DNA of 43,357 bases from Sulfurovum sp. (GTDB taxonomy: Bacteria; Campylobacterota; Campylobacteria; Campylobacterales; Sulfurovaceae): contig JAUZSQ010000013.1 of assembly GCA_030949325.1 (NCBI GenBank), forward strand, positions 1 to 43,357. Reading direction: 5' to 3'. The translations under genes were made by a program, and so were the position numbers. Shown piece by piece: positions 28,029-35,389 of the stretch (positions are counted from its first letter, which is position 1; each line of letters opens with the position of its first letter). The notes beneath the pieces are model-generated. The model was not told the DNA's origin. It saw nothing but the letters and a program-made list of their open reading frames with translations, and did not search any database.

Positions 28029-29025
28029 CTACCATTGCCACCATATCTTCTATACGAATCCCAAATTCATTGGGGATATAAATCCCTGGTTCTATGGTAT
28101 ATACCATTCCATCTTCAATCTTGGTCTCTGATTTGGACGAGATATAAGGCATTTCATGAATATCCAACCCTACTCCATGACCTGTAGAATGAATATAAAA
28201 CTCCCCGAATCCTGCTTTGGTCACAATATCACGCGTCAAAGCATCTACTTTGTTCGCTTTCATCCCACAACGAACATTGTTTATTGCATTGTCATGGGCT
28301 TTGAGTACGGTGTCATAGGCTTTTTGTATCTTTTTGCTTTTGTACTTTTGATGGGTATCAAACATAAAGGATGTACTAGCTGAAACCGTACGCGTACGGT
28401 CAGAACAATAACGCTTATATTTGAGTCCTGCATCTACTAAGAGTAAATCATGTTTTTCTAACACCGTAGAAGTAGGTGTAGCATGAGGTTTGGCTGCATT
28501 TTTATTAATCGCTACAATAGGGTCAAAGCTCAATTCATATTTACCCAATTTACCCAAGACACCTCGTGCTAAGTCTGTCAAAGCGTATTCATCTTTGCCC
28601 CAGCCTTCTGCCCTAAAGGTTTTGGCTAAGGTATCAAAAGCTTTACGTCCTAGTTTGGCTGACTTTGCAAGAATTTTAAGTGTTTCTTCTGATTTAATCA
28701 AACGTTTTTTATGTGAAAAGTCTAATTCTGGCGTAAAACGAACCTTTACCTTATCCTCAATCTGTCCAAAGCCATAGACTGTCCATTCTTTGGGGTCAAA
28801 AATCACTTTTTTGACTTTAGACTTCTGCAGTAGTTCTACGGCTTTGGTATAGAGGTTGGCACAGATAATCACAGTAGCTCCTCTAATATTTTCATTGGCA
28901 TCAAGGGCATAACGGCTGTCTGTTAGTAAAAAGGCTTCTTTTCCTAAACGTAAGTACAAAGCATTGTCACAACTATACTGGCATTCATAATAAATAGCAT
29001 TTTCATCTTTAAGCATATAATTCAT
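28006..29025 (-). CDS. pepQ: M24-family aminopeptidase P / Xaa-Pro peptidase
   Basis: A 339-residue metallopeptidase cleaving next to proline. The N-terminal creatinase-like domain (residues 1-115) is followed by the pita-bread catalytic domain. The five metal ligands lie in VDAGLKYKRYCSDRTRT (two Asp), STGHGVGLDIHE (His), TIEPGIYIP (Glu) and IRIEDMV (Glu). The frame is intact. It starts four bases after aroQ ends, so it belongs to the same operon. The symbol follows the Helicobacter/Campylobacter usage for this locus; the exact specificity is inferred. Confidence 0.9.
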   Translation of the reverse strand: MNYMLKDENAIYYECQYSCDNALYLRLGKEAFLLTDSRYALDANENIRGATVIICANLYTKAVELLQKSKVKKVIFDPKEWTVYGFGQIEDKVKVRFTPELDFSHKKRLIKSEETLKILAKSAKLGRKAFDTLAKTFRAEGWGKDEYALTDLARGVLGKLGKYELSFDPIVAINKNAAKPHATPTSTVLEKHDLLLVDAGLKYKRYCSDRTRTVSASTSFMFDTHQKYKSKKIQKAYDTVLKAHDNAINNVRCGMKANKVDALTRDIVTKAGFGEFYIHSTGHGVGLDIHEMPYISSKSETKIEDGMVYTIEPGIYIPNEFGIRIEDMVAMVDGKAVVL

Positions 29026-29029
29026 AGGA

Positions 29030-29500
29030 CTATTCTGCTTTAACTTTTTGTGCTTTCATCATTTTCACTTCATTGAGTAGTTGAGTCATTCCCACCATTG
29101 CCAAGTGGTATCCAAAGGGTCCCATACCAGAGATTTGACCTGAGCATACAGGAGCAATCAAGGAAGTATGTCTAAATTCTTCTCTTTGATAAATATTGGA
29201 TAGATGTACTTCAAGCGTAGGCAATTGTACAGCAGAGAGTGCATCCCGAATGGCAATAGAGGTATGTGTATATGCTGCAGGATTGATAATAATTCCATCT
29301 GCGTCACCTAAACATTCTTGTACACGGTCAACAATTTCACCCTCTAGGTTAGACTGAAAAAATTCAATATCTATCTTGTTTTGTTCAGCAAAACCTTTCA
29401 TCTGTGTGTGAATATCTTCTAATTTCATAGGACCATACACATTTTTTTCACGAATACCCAACATATTAAGATTGGGACCTTGAATGACTACTATTTTCAT
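29030..29500 (-). CDS. aroQ: Type II 3-dehydroquinate dehydratase
   Basis: A 156-residue shikimate-pathway enzyme, dodecameric in characterised members. It shows the [16 protein letters not shown] start with the catalytic Arg and Tyr, [28 protein letters not shown] and the active-site His in [18 protein letters not shown], ending with [13 protein letters not shown]. Normal length, intact frame. It is the first gene of the aroQ-pepQ-folK-flhF-mnmA run. Confidence 0.97.
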   Translation of the reverse strand: MKIVVIQGPNLNMLGIREKNVYGPMKLEDIHTQMKGFAEQNKIDIEFFQSNLEGEIVDRVQECLGDADGIIINPAAYTHTSIAIRDALSAVQLPTLEVHLSNIYQREEFRHTSLIAPVCSGQISGMGPFGYHLAMVGMTQLLNEVKMMKAQKVKAE

Positions 29501-29593
29501 ATTTGTACCTTATATAGATAATTTTACTTTACATTTTATCCAAATAGCTTTAAGTTCTTCCCATTATCTAAGGCAGAGTAAAAGAGTTTTTTG

Positions 29594-29608
29594 TATAATC
29601 CCTATAAT
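29594..29608 (+). promoter_or_regulatory. Tandem -10 boxes before the SEL1 gene
   Basis: Two perfect TATAAT hexamers (29594-29599 and 29603-29608) lie nine bases apart, 21-35 bases before the SEL1-repeat ATG, followed by an AGGAGA ribosome-binding site. One or both may set transcription starts. Confidence 0.5.
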
Positions 29609-29628
29609 GAACAACTTAGGAGATTACT

Positions 29629-30204
29629 ATGATACAAGAAGCCTATAAGGCACTCATGGCAAAAGAGTATGATAAAGCATTTGAATTATATACTGCTTTG
29701 GAAAAACAACAAGAACCTACAAGCTATTATTATTTGGGATTTTTATATTTTAGAGGACATGCTGTTTTACAAGATACAAAAAAAGCCTTTGAATATTATC
29801 TCGAATCTGCCACAAGAGAAGTACCTTTAGGACAATTTGAAGTGGCACTCTTACTTGAAAATGGCAAAGGCTGTGAGCAAAATGAATCTGAAGCAGCCTT
29901 TTGGTATGAAGAATCTGCAAAACGTGGCAATATAGATGCGTTTAATAACCTAGGTGCGATGTATAAAGAAGGTCGAGGGGTAAAGCAAGATTACAAAAAA
30001 GCTTTTGTACTCTTTTCCAAAGCTGCCAACGCCAATCATACCAAAGCACAGTTTAATTTGGGTGCATTATATGATACAGGATTAGGCTGTGAAGAAGACA
30101 AAGAGAAATCTATAGAATGGTGTCGAAAAGCTGCCTATCAAGGGCATGAGATGGCAAAAGGTATTATCAAACGTATGCAAGATGATGAAAAAATTGTTTT
30201 TTAA
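29629..30204 (+). CDS. SEL1-like repeat protein, cytoplasmic
   Basis: A 191-residue protein made of about four SEL1 (TPR-like) repeats of 36 residues. Repeat signatures: YYLGFLYFRG..DTKKAFEYYL, LLLENGKGCEQNESEAAFWY, NNLGAMYKEGRGVKQDYKKA and FNLGALYDTGLGCEEDKEKS. Such proteins are interaction scaffolds. Unlike the secreted Helicobacter Hcp proteins it has no signal peptide and lacks the regularly spaced disulphide Cys pairs, so a cytoplasmic adaptor role is more likely. It stands alone between two minus-strand operons with its own promoter. The partner is unknown. Confidence 0.88.
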   Translation: MIQEAYKALMAKEYDKAFELYTALEKQQEPTSYYYLGFLYFRGHAVLQDTKKAFEYYLESATREVPLGQFEVALLLENGKGCEQNESEAAFWYEESAKRGNIDAFNNLGAMYKEGRGVKQDYKKAFVLFSKAANANHTKAQFNLGALYDTGLGCEEDKEKSIEWCRKAAYQGHEMAKGIIKRMQDDEKIVF

Positions 30205-30205
30205 T

Positions 30206-30367
30206 TTACTTTTTAAAAATACTTAGCAATTTATGCCATAAAGATTCCTTGAAGATGCCCTTTTTGTAAACGGCATTGGTCTCTTTATGTACAGAAGCTG
30301 ACAAAATATGCTTATCAAGCTTTTTATTGGCTTTTCTTAACTGTACAGGTTCAAAATTAATCTGCAT
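30206..30367 (-). CDS. Small ORF at the end of the MotAB-like operon
   Basis: A 53-codon frame whose ATG (30365-30367) overlaps the stop of the OmpA/MotB-like gene by 11 bases, behind a GAAGG sequence. The product is basic (pattern LRKANKKLDKHILSASVHKE, ending LWHKLLSIFKK) with no recognised domain. The tight overlap and the use of the whole space up to the convergent SEL1 gene make translation plausible; nothing can be said about function. Confidence 0.45.
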   Translation of the reverse strand: MQINFEPVQLRKANKKLDKHILSASVHKETNAVYKKGIFKESLWHKLLSIFKK

Positions 30368-31679
30368 CTAACACCTTCTCTATCTCATTCATCGCCTCTT
30401 CATTTTTGAGTCTAAATTTAATTTCAATACGTCTTGAAGCTTCTTTATCTTCTCTACCATTGCTACTAATCAAGTCAAGATAGGCTCTTCCTGAGGCTAT
30501 CATAAGAGGTCTGATATTATGTTTTTTGGTAAAGTCTAGGGTCAATAAATATTCCATCACTGCCAAAGCACGTTTTTGAGAAAGATTTAAATTGTAAATA
30601 TAAGGACCATCACTGTCCGTATGTCCTTCAATAATAATCTTATCCAAATGTGGTTTAATCTCTCTATTTTCAACCAAAGTACCAATATAATCTTCAAACG
30701 CTTTTTTCAATTCTATTTTTGCTTCAGGTTTTAATTTAGCATAACCCGAATCAAATAAAATATTCGATGCCAACCTCAGTGAACCTGTTTTCTTGTCAAT
30801 ATCAATCTTATCACCCAATGCACTTTTTAACGCAGCGACAACCCTTAGCTTGATACCCGTTAACGATTTTATCTTTGCCTTTTGTGATTGAAGGTTGCTT
30901 AAAAGCTTGTCATATTTCGTTTTCTTCTCATCTACGGCATTAAGTATTTCTAACAGCTTTTCATCTTGTAGCTTGGCTGTTTTACTAGCATTGGTAAGTT
31001 GATTTGAAAGGATGATTACTTTTCCCTCATAATCTTTTAATTGTTTTGTATTTTTTGCTTCTGCTTGTTTACTTTGTGCTAATTTTGTTTTATTTTTAGA
31101 AAGTACACGCTGTACGATGACAATTTTATTGTTGAGTTTCACTTCTCTATTTTTCGATGCCAACAGCATTTGATTGAGCTTGGCTATATCTTCAATTTTG
31201 AGTTTGAGTATGCGTTCATTATGTGCAAGGCTAGTATCTTTTGCCTCAATAATACGCTTATCTTTTTCAAGCTGTGCTTCTTTTTGTGTCAAAAGTTTTT
31301 CTTGCTCGGACAATAATACAGTATGTGCTTCAATTTCTAAAGCTTTATTACTCAACAAAGCTTTGGAATCTGAAATTTCAGAGTCTTTTTGAGATAACAA
31401 TGCTTTGTTTTCATTGATATAACTACTCTGCTCATCTATAATTACCTTGCTTTTTAGCAACGTATCATTGAGATTATTGAGACTACGTTCTTTCTCTTTT
31501 AACGCTTTAGAAAGTGTGCTTAAGGTATCTTTTTGTGTATGTAAATCTGATTTTAGAATAATAGACTTAGAAATAATCGCACCGATTAAGAGGATAAAGA
31601 CAAAAAGTAATCCTGCCATCAAGTCAGCATAAGATATCCAAAAGTTATCTTCTTCTGCTGTAGAATCTTTTTTAAACAT
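30357..31679 (-). CDS. MotB/OmpA-like stator protein with long coiled coil
   Basis: A 440-residue membrane protein. A short cytoplasmic start leads to one membrane helix (about residues 14-36, FWISYADLMAGLLFVFILLI). Its Asp19 sits exactly where MotB-type proteins have the proton-binding Asp. Then comes about 230 residues of heptad-like, Lys/Glu/Leu-rich coiled coil containing repeated SEISDSKALLS / EIEAHTVLLSEQ-type units. The protein ends in an OmpA peptidoglycan-binding domain (LFDSGYAKLKPEA, EGHTDSDGPYIYNLNLSQKRA, and EASRRIEIKF near the end). It follows the MotA-like gene by two bases. Such long spacers are not found in flagellar MotB; the pair is likely a non-flagellar proton-driven motor. 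Confidence 0.82.
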   Translation of the reverse strand: MFKKDSTAEEDNFWISYADLMAGLLFVFILLIGAIISKSIILKSDLHTQKDTLSTLSKALKEKERSLNNLNDTLLKSKVIIDEQSSYINENKALLSQKDSEISDSKALLSNKALEIEAHTVLLSEQEKLLTQKEAQLEKDKRIIEAKDTSLAHNERILKLKIEDIAKLNQMLLASKNREVKLNNKIVIVQRVLSKNKTKLAQSKQAEAKNTKQLKDYEGKVIILSNQLTNASKTAKLQDEKLLEILNAVDEKKTKYDKLLSNLQSQKAKIKSLTGIKLRVVAALKSALGDKIDIDKKTGSLRLASNILFDSGYAKLKPEAKIELKKAFEDYIGTLVENREIKPHLDKIIIEGHTDSDGPYIYNLNLSQKRALAVMEYLLTLDFTKKHNIRPLMIASGRAYLDLISSNGREDKEASRRIEIKFRLKNEEAMNEIEKVLDAD

Positions 31680-31681
31680 CG

Positions 31682-32792
31682 CTATGACTTTTGTTCTTGT
31701 TTAAGTGTCGCCATATTTTTCAAAATCAATTGATTTTGCTCTGAGACGATACGGGCAAAGGTGGCCAGTTTTTCAACCGATTGACCTAATTCTACATCAA
31801 TCTTATCAAAAGTACGGTCCACAGAATCATCAAAGTAGTGCATAGACTTTTGTAAACTTTTTAGCATTTTCATTAAACCCTGCAATATTTTTTTCCATCG
31901 CTTGTACGGCGATAACACTTTCTTTGCGTGTTTGTACATTTTCTAAGGTTTCACGCAATTCAGAAGATGCTTCTTGCATATGTACCGTAAGCTTGGTAAA
32001 ACTGTTCGTCGTATCATTGATAATCGTTGTAAAGTTTTTGAGATATTGCTCATTCAATTCTTTGATAAAGTCCATATTGAAGGTTTCTTTGAGTGTTTGG
32101 ACAATCTGCTGGTCTTTGAGTTCTGATTGCATATGTTCATGCTTGATGAGTTCTGAGTGTTTCCATACTCTTTTACCATAGAGCGTTTCAAGGTCATAAA
32201 TTTGATTATCAACTTTCGCCATACCCCTTTTTTCAAAATATGTCCAAATAAGGGAAAGCATAATTCCATAAATAGACGCATAAAAAGCTGTACCAATTCC
32301 TGAGAGAAGTAAAGATATTTCACGGTCAAGTGAACCCAAATCTTGTACTGAAAAATCTGGCATAGAAAGAGCAATAGCAATAAATGTCCCCAAAATACCC
32401 ATCATCGGAAACACCGAAGAGGCAACACGTGCAAAATCATCATTACGAATATCTTTATAATATTCTGCAATAAAATCCTTCACATGTAAGGTAGATTTGG
32501 TTTTGCCCATGATAGTCAAGGCATTGGCACGAAGGGCTGATTGTAAATCCTCTTCCATTTTAGAAAATGAATTTTTCATATAACAAACAGAATAATTGGC
32601 ATTGTGCTTTACAAAAAAAGCAAATACTACAAAAATAAAGCCTACAATACCCAAAGTATGTATCTCTACTTTGAGGGTAAAGAGTCCCAAATATGCCAAG
32701 ACCAATCCTAGTACGAATAAAAATGGTACCAATAATATTGCAATAGAGTGGGAAATACAAGAAGTACGATCATTTTTATCAAATTGTGGCAT
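31682..32792 (-). CDS. MotA/TolQ/ExbB-like proton channel protein (frameshifted)
   Basis: Partner of the MotB-like gene. Four hydrophobic segments are visible: residues about 14-37 and 44-62 at the N terminus, then a channel pair RVASSVFPMMGILGTFIAIAL and ISLLLSGIGTAFYASIYGI, typical of MotA/TolQ TM3-TM4. A long soluble helical tail follows (from about residue 190), with the coil QMEA-like MQEASSELRETLENVQTRKE. The frame breaks at the A-run at about 31850; removing one A joins 31830-32792 to 31682-31939 (KFTKSMHYFDDSVDRTF) for about 369 residues. The architecture recalls ZorA-like stators, but no zorC/D/E genes are nearby. Two candidate -10 boxes lie upstream, so the pair may be transcribed separately from the wza cluster. 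Confidence 0.78.
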
Positions 32793-32829
32793 GAAGATTC
32801 CTAAATTATAATTTCTATTAGAGAAGGTA

Positions 32830-32835
32830 ATTATA
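32830..32835 (-). promoter_or_regulatory. Candidate -10 box for the MotAB-like pair
   Basis: TATAAT on the minus strand, 38 bases before the MotA-like ATG, in the 64-base gap after the WecA-like gene. A second TATAAT is at 32805-32810, but it is very near the start codon. No convincing -35. Confidence 0.35.
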
Positions 32836-32856
32836 CCTAAAATAACCTTATTGACA

Positions 32857-33867
32857 TTAACAGATAATTTTTTCTTTCTTTATTGTCCATTGTATCGTTC
32901 GGTACAAAAGCACAATATTGACGATAAAAATACACAGCCATAGCCCTTGGTCTATCCCCTTGAGCAATTGTAATCCTATACACGTATAGATAGACTGTAT
33001 CATCCCTAAAAAAAGTACCGTTTTGATGGTATTTCCTTGAAAATAATACTGTACAATATGGTGTAAGTGACAAGAGTCTGCGACACATAAACCCTTGCCC
33101 TGATATTTACGCCGTAGCATCACAACAAGCGTATCTAAAATAGGTATCGCCGCAATATACAATATAGCAATAGCAGGAATATATGCCAAGGATTCTATAG
33201 ACAAAAGAGCCATAGTAAAACCCAACAGTAAAGAACCACTGTCCCCCATAAAAATAGAAGCAGGAGACCAGTTGAAACATAAAAATGCCAATAGCGTAGC
33301 GATACAAGTGAGTGATACTATAAAGATAAAACTATCTTCATGCACATATCCTAGCCATAAAAATGCACCTAAAATAATCAAAGAAATGACTGTAGCTAAG
33401 CCATCTAAGCCATCGATGAGATTAAGGGCATTGGTAAACCCAGCTACGACAAAAATAGTAAAAGGTAATGCCAACCAAAATAAGCGAATAGGTACACCAA
33501 AGAAGCTTCCTAACTCTTGAATAATCAGAGCATCAAAGGAAAGTAAAAGCGTACTAAAAGCAATCACTATAAATTTGGCTTTGACAGACATGGTATAATT
33601 ATCGTCCATTAAGCCTATGATAAATACCAAAGATATCGCCATTATCGTCCAGTGATACATAAAAAATATTTCTACATAAAATACAAAAAAAGCTAGGACC
33701 AATGCGATAAAAAAAGCAATCCCTGCCCCTTTTGGCATACTAGAAATATGGATACTTCTTTGATTGGGAATATCAATCAGTCCCCATACTCTAGCATAAC
33801 GTCTAATCACATAAATAGCTAAAAGACTTAGCATAAAAATCAGTACAAAAAAAGAAAGCATAGTCAC
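32857..33867 (-). CDS. WecA/MraY-type polyprenyl-phosphate sugar-1-phosphate transferase
   Basis: A 336-residue polytopic membrane enzyme (about ten helices) that loads a sugar phosphate onto undecaprenyl phosphate, starting a lipid-linked glycan. Signature sites: the PxxRSxHxxxxPxGAGIAF N-terminal block (NQRSIHISSMPKGAGIAF), GLMDDNY, NALNLIDGLDGLA, FMGDSGSLLLGF and a C-terminal CHLHHI (the H-x-H-H of the family). It resembles WecA more than MraY because it lies in a wza-wzc cluster and lacks murein context. It starts right after the wza stop (adjacent bases). The sugar (GlcNAc or other) cannot be settled. Confidence 0.9.
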   Translation of the reverse strand: MTMLSFFVLIFMLSLLAIYVIRRYARVWGLIDIPNQRSIHISSMPKGAGIAFFIALVLAFFVFYVEIFFMYHWTIMAISLVFIIGLMDDNYTMSVKAKFIVIAFSTLLLSFDALIIQELGSFFGVPIRLFWLALPFTIFVVAGFTNALNLIDGLDGLATVISLIILGAFLWLGYVHEDSFIFIVSLTCIATLLAFLCFNWSPASIFMGDSGSLLLGFTMALLSIESLAYIPAIAILYIAAIPILDTLVVMLRRKYQGKGLCVADSCHLHHIVQYYFQGNTIKTVLFLGMIQSIYTCIGLQLLKGIDQGLWLCIFIVNIVLLYRTIQWTIKKEKIIC

Positions 33868-34614
33868 TTAATCCGTTAAATAGTGCAGTTGTACAAAAGG
33901 TGAAGCAATCTCAGCAATAGTCTTAAATGGCGCGGTGAAGTTATCGGAGTTGACTTTAAATTCTTTCCATCCATTAGGCTGTACATAGACAACATCATTA
34001 GGATATAAAAGTATACTAGACATCGTCAAGGTATCAAAATTGGTTAAATCTATACTACGCATTATCGCTTTTTTCTTACCTCGATAACTTAAGACAATAA
34101 TATTATTTCTCACCGCTGCATCAGTCAAGTCTCCTGCATAAGAAATGGCTTCGAGTATAGTCATCTTTTCTCTATCTAGCGTAATCGGTCCTGCTTTAGC
34201 GACTTCACCTATAACATACAAACGTTTATTGAGGACTTCGATATACACCATAGGAATTTTGAGATATTTTTTATACTCTCGTGTAATTCGTTGAGATGCT
34301 TCTGTTTGCGTTAACCCTGCGAGTTTAATTCCTCCAACCAAAGGTAAATAAACCATCCCTTTTGTATCTACAAGCACACCATTACGTTGCATATCTTGAC
34401 CTATTTCATTTCTATCCAAAAGTTCAGGGTTTCGGTAGATAGAAATTTTTAAACGGTCTTGGGGTAAAATAATATATTCATACGAAGTTTCAACGGTCTG
34501 CACACTATGCACAGCTTTCGTTGTACTTTGTAATAAAACATAATCAGAGTTCTCCGTACAACCTAACAATAAAAAAAGAGATAAAGACATACTATATATA
34601 AAATTTCTAAACAT
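33868..34614 (-). CDS. wza: Wza/OPX-type polysaccharide export lipoprotein
   Basis: A 248-residue outer-membrane export protein. The lipoprotein signal peptide ends LLLGC, giving a Cys at about residue 19 for lipidation. The polysaccharide export (PES) domain follows (YIILPQDRLKISIYRNPEL, GMVYLPLVGGIKLAGLTQTEA), then an SLBB-type domain (RLYVIGEVAKAGPITLDREK, LEAISYAGDLTDAA). It lacks the long C-terminal amphipathic helix region of E. coli Wza and is shorter, so its outer-membrane pore may depend on another protein. It lies between cpsB and the WecA-like gene. Confidence 0.9.
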   Translation of the reverse strand: MFRNFIYSMSLSLFLLLGCTENSDYVLLQSTTKAVHSVQTVETSYEYIILPQDRLKISIYRNPELLDRNEIGQDMQRNGVLVDTKGMVYLPLVGGIKLAGLTQTEASQRITREYKKYLKIPMVYIEVLNKRLYVIGEVAKAGPITLDREKMTILEAISYAGDLTDAAVRNNIIVLSYRGKKKAIMRSIDLTNFDTLTMSSILLYPNDVVYVQPNGWKEFKVNSDNFTAPFKTIAEIASPFVQLHYLTD

Positions 34615-34640
34615 CTGAGCTATCCTTCTGTTTGTTTATC

Positions 34641-35372
34641 TTATAGTATATTATTTAATATTAAATTCTTCTTAAAGATATCTTGATAGATTGTTTTACG
34701 CTTGACTTTGACTAGGGTCTTGACTTGCTTGATATGATGTATATCAGACCCTAAAAAGTCAATCATCCCATGTTCACTTAAAAAAAGTGCTTTTCTTTTG
34801 GCATCTTTACCATAATGTCCACCAAAAGAATTAATATTGACTTGAAAATAGATGCCTTGCTTTTTTAACTGTGTATAGTCTTCTTCTAAGTTTTCTATAT
34901 AACGATAGCGTTCAGGATGGGCAAAGACAGGTGTGTATCCTCTATCTATTAAGGTCTCAATCATGCTATCAAAGTGTAAAGGTTTTGCCATATAAGAAGT
35001 TTCAAACAAAATATACTTTCCTGAAAGTGGTAAGATACTGTCTGCCTCCAAGTGCTTTAGCAAACCTTCATCCAAATAATACTCTGCTGCAGCTTCTATT
35101 TGTATCTTTAGTCCTTGGGCTTTGGCAGAGACTCGCAAAGCTTCCAATCCCTGCAAAATACCTTTTTTGGTATTACAGTACCCATCCAACATCACATGCG
35201 GAGTGGTAATGACTTTATGGTATCCTGCCTCTTCTAAGGCTTTCAAAATCCCTAGGCTTTCAGCCATATCTTTACTCCCATCATCAATAGCAGGAATAAG
35301 ATGTGAATGTAAATCCACATTGAGGCTCGGCGTAGAGACTTCTGTTGAAGTCTTAAAAAAGGTAAATCTCAT
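34641..35372 (-). CDS. CpsB/CapC-family protein-tyrosine phosphatase (PHP fold)
   Basis: A 243-residue manganese-dependent phosphatase of the PHP superfamily, which in capsule loci removes phosphate from the Tyr-rich tail of the Wzc/CpsD kinase. Metal-binding motifs are visible: VDLHSHLIPAIDDGSKD at the start, VITTPHVM, EAAAEYYLD, PVFAHPERYRY and LGSDIHHI. It lies 17 bases after wzc, its expected substrate, so phosphorylation and dephosphorylation are encoded together. The frame is intact. Confidence 0.92.
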   Translation of the reverse strand: MRFTFFKTSTEVSTPSLNVDLHSHLIPAIDDGSKDMAESLGILKALEEAGYHKVITTPHVMLDGYCNTKKGILQGLEALRVSAKAQGLKIQIEAAAEYYLDEGLLKHLEADSILPLSGKYILFETSYMAKPLHFDSMIETLIDRGYTPVFAHPERYRYIENLEEDYTQLKKQGIYFQVNINSFGGHYGKDAKRKALFLSEHGMIDFLGSDIHHIKQVKTLVKVKRKTIYQDIFKKNLILNNIL

Positions 35373-35389
35373 AGTCTTGTCTTAAAGGT

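Noticed and set aside
30357-32792. Zorya anti-phage system
   Set aside because: Only ZorA/ZorB-like membrane genes are present; no zorC, zorD helicase-nuclease or zorE nearby, and the coiled coil is in the B subunit.
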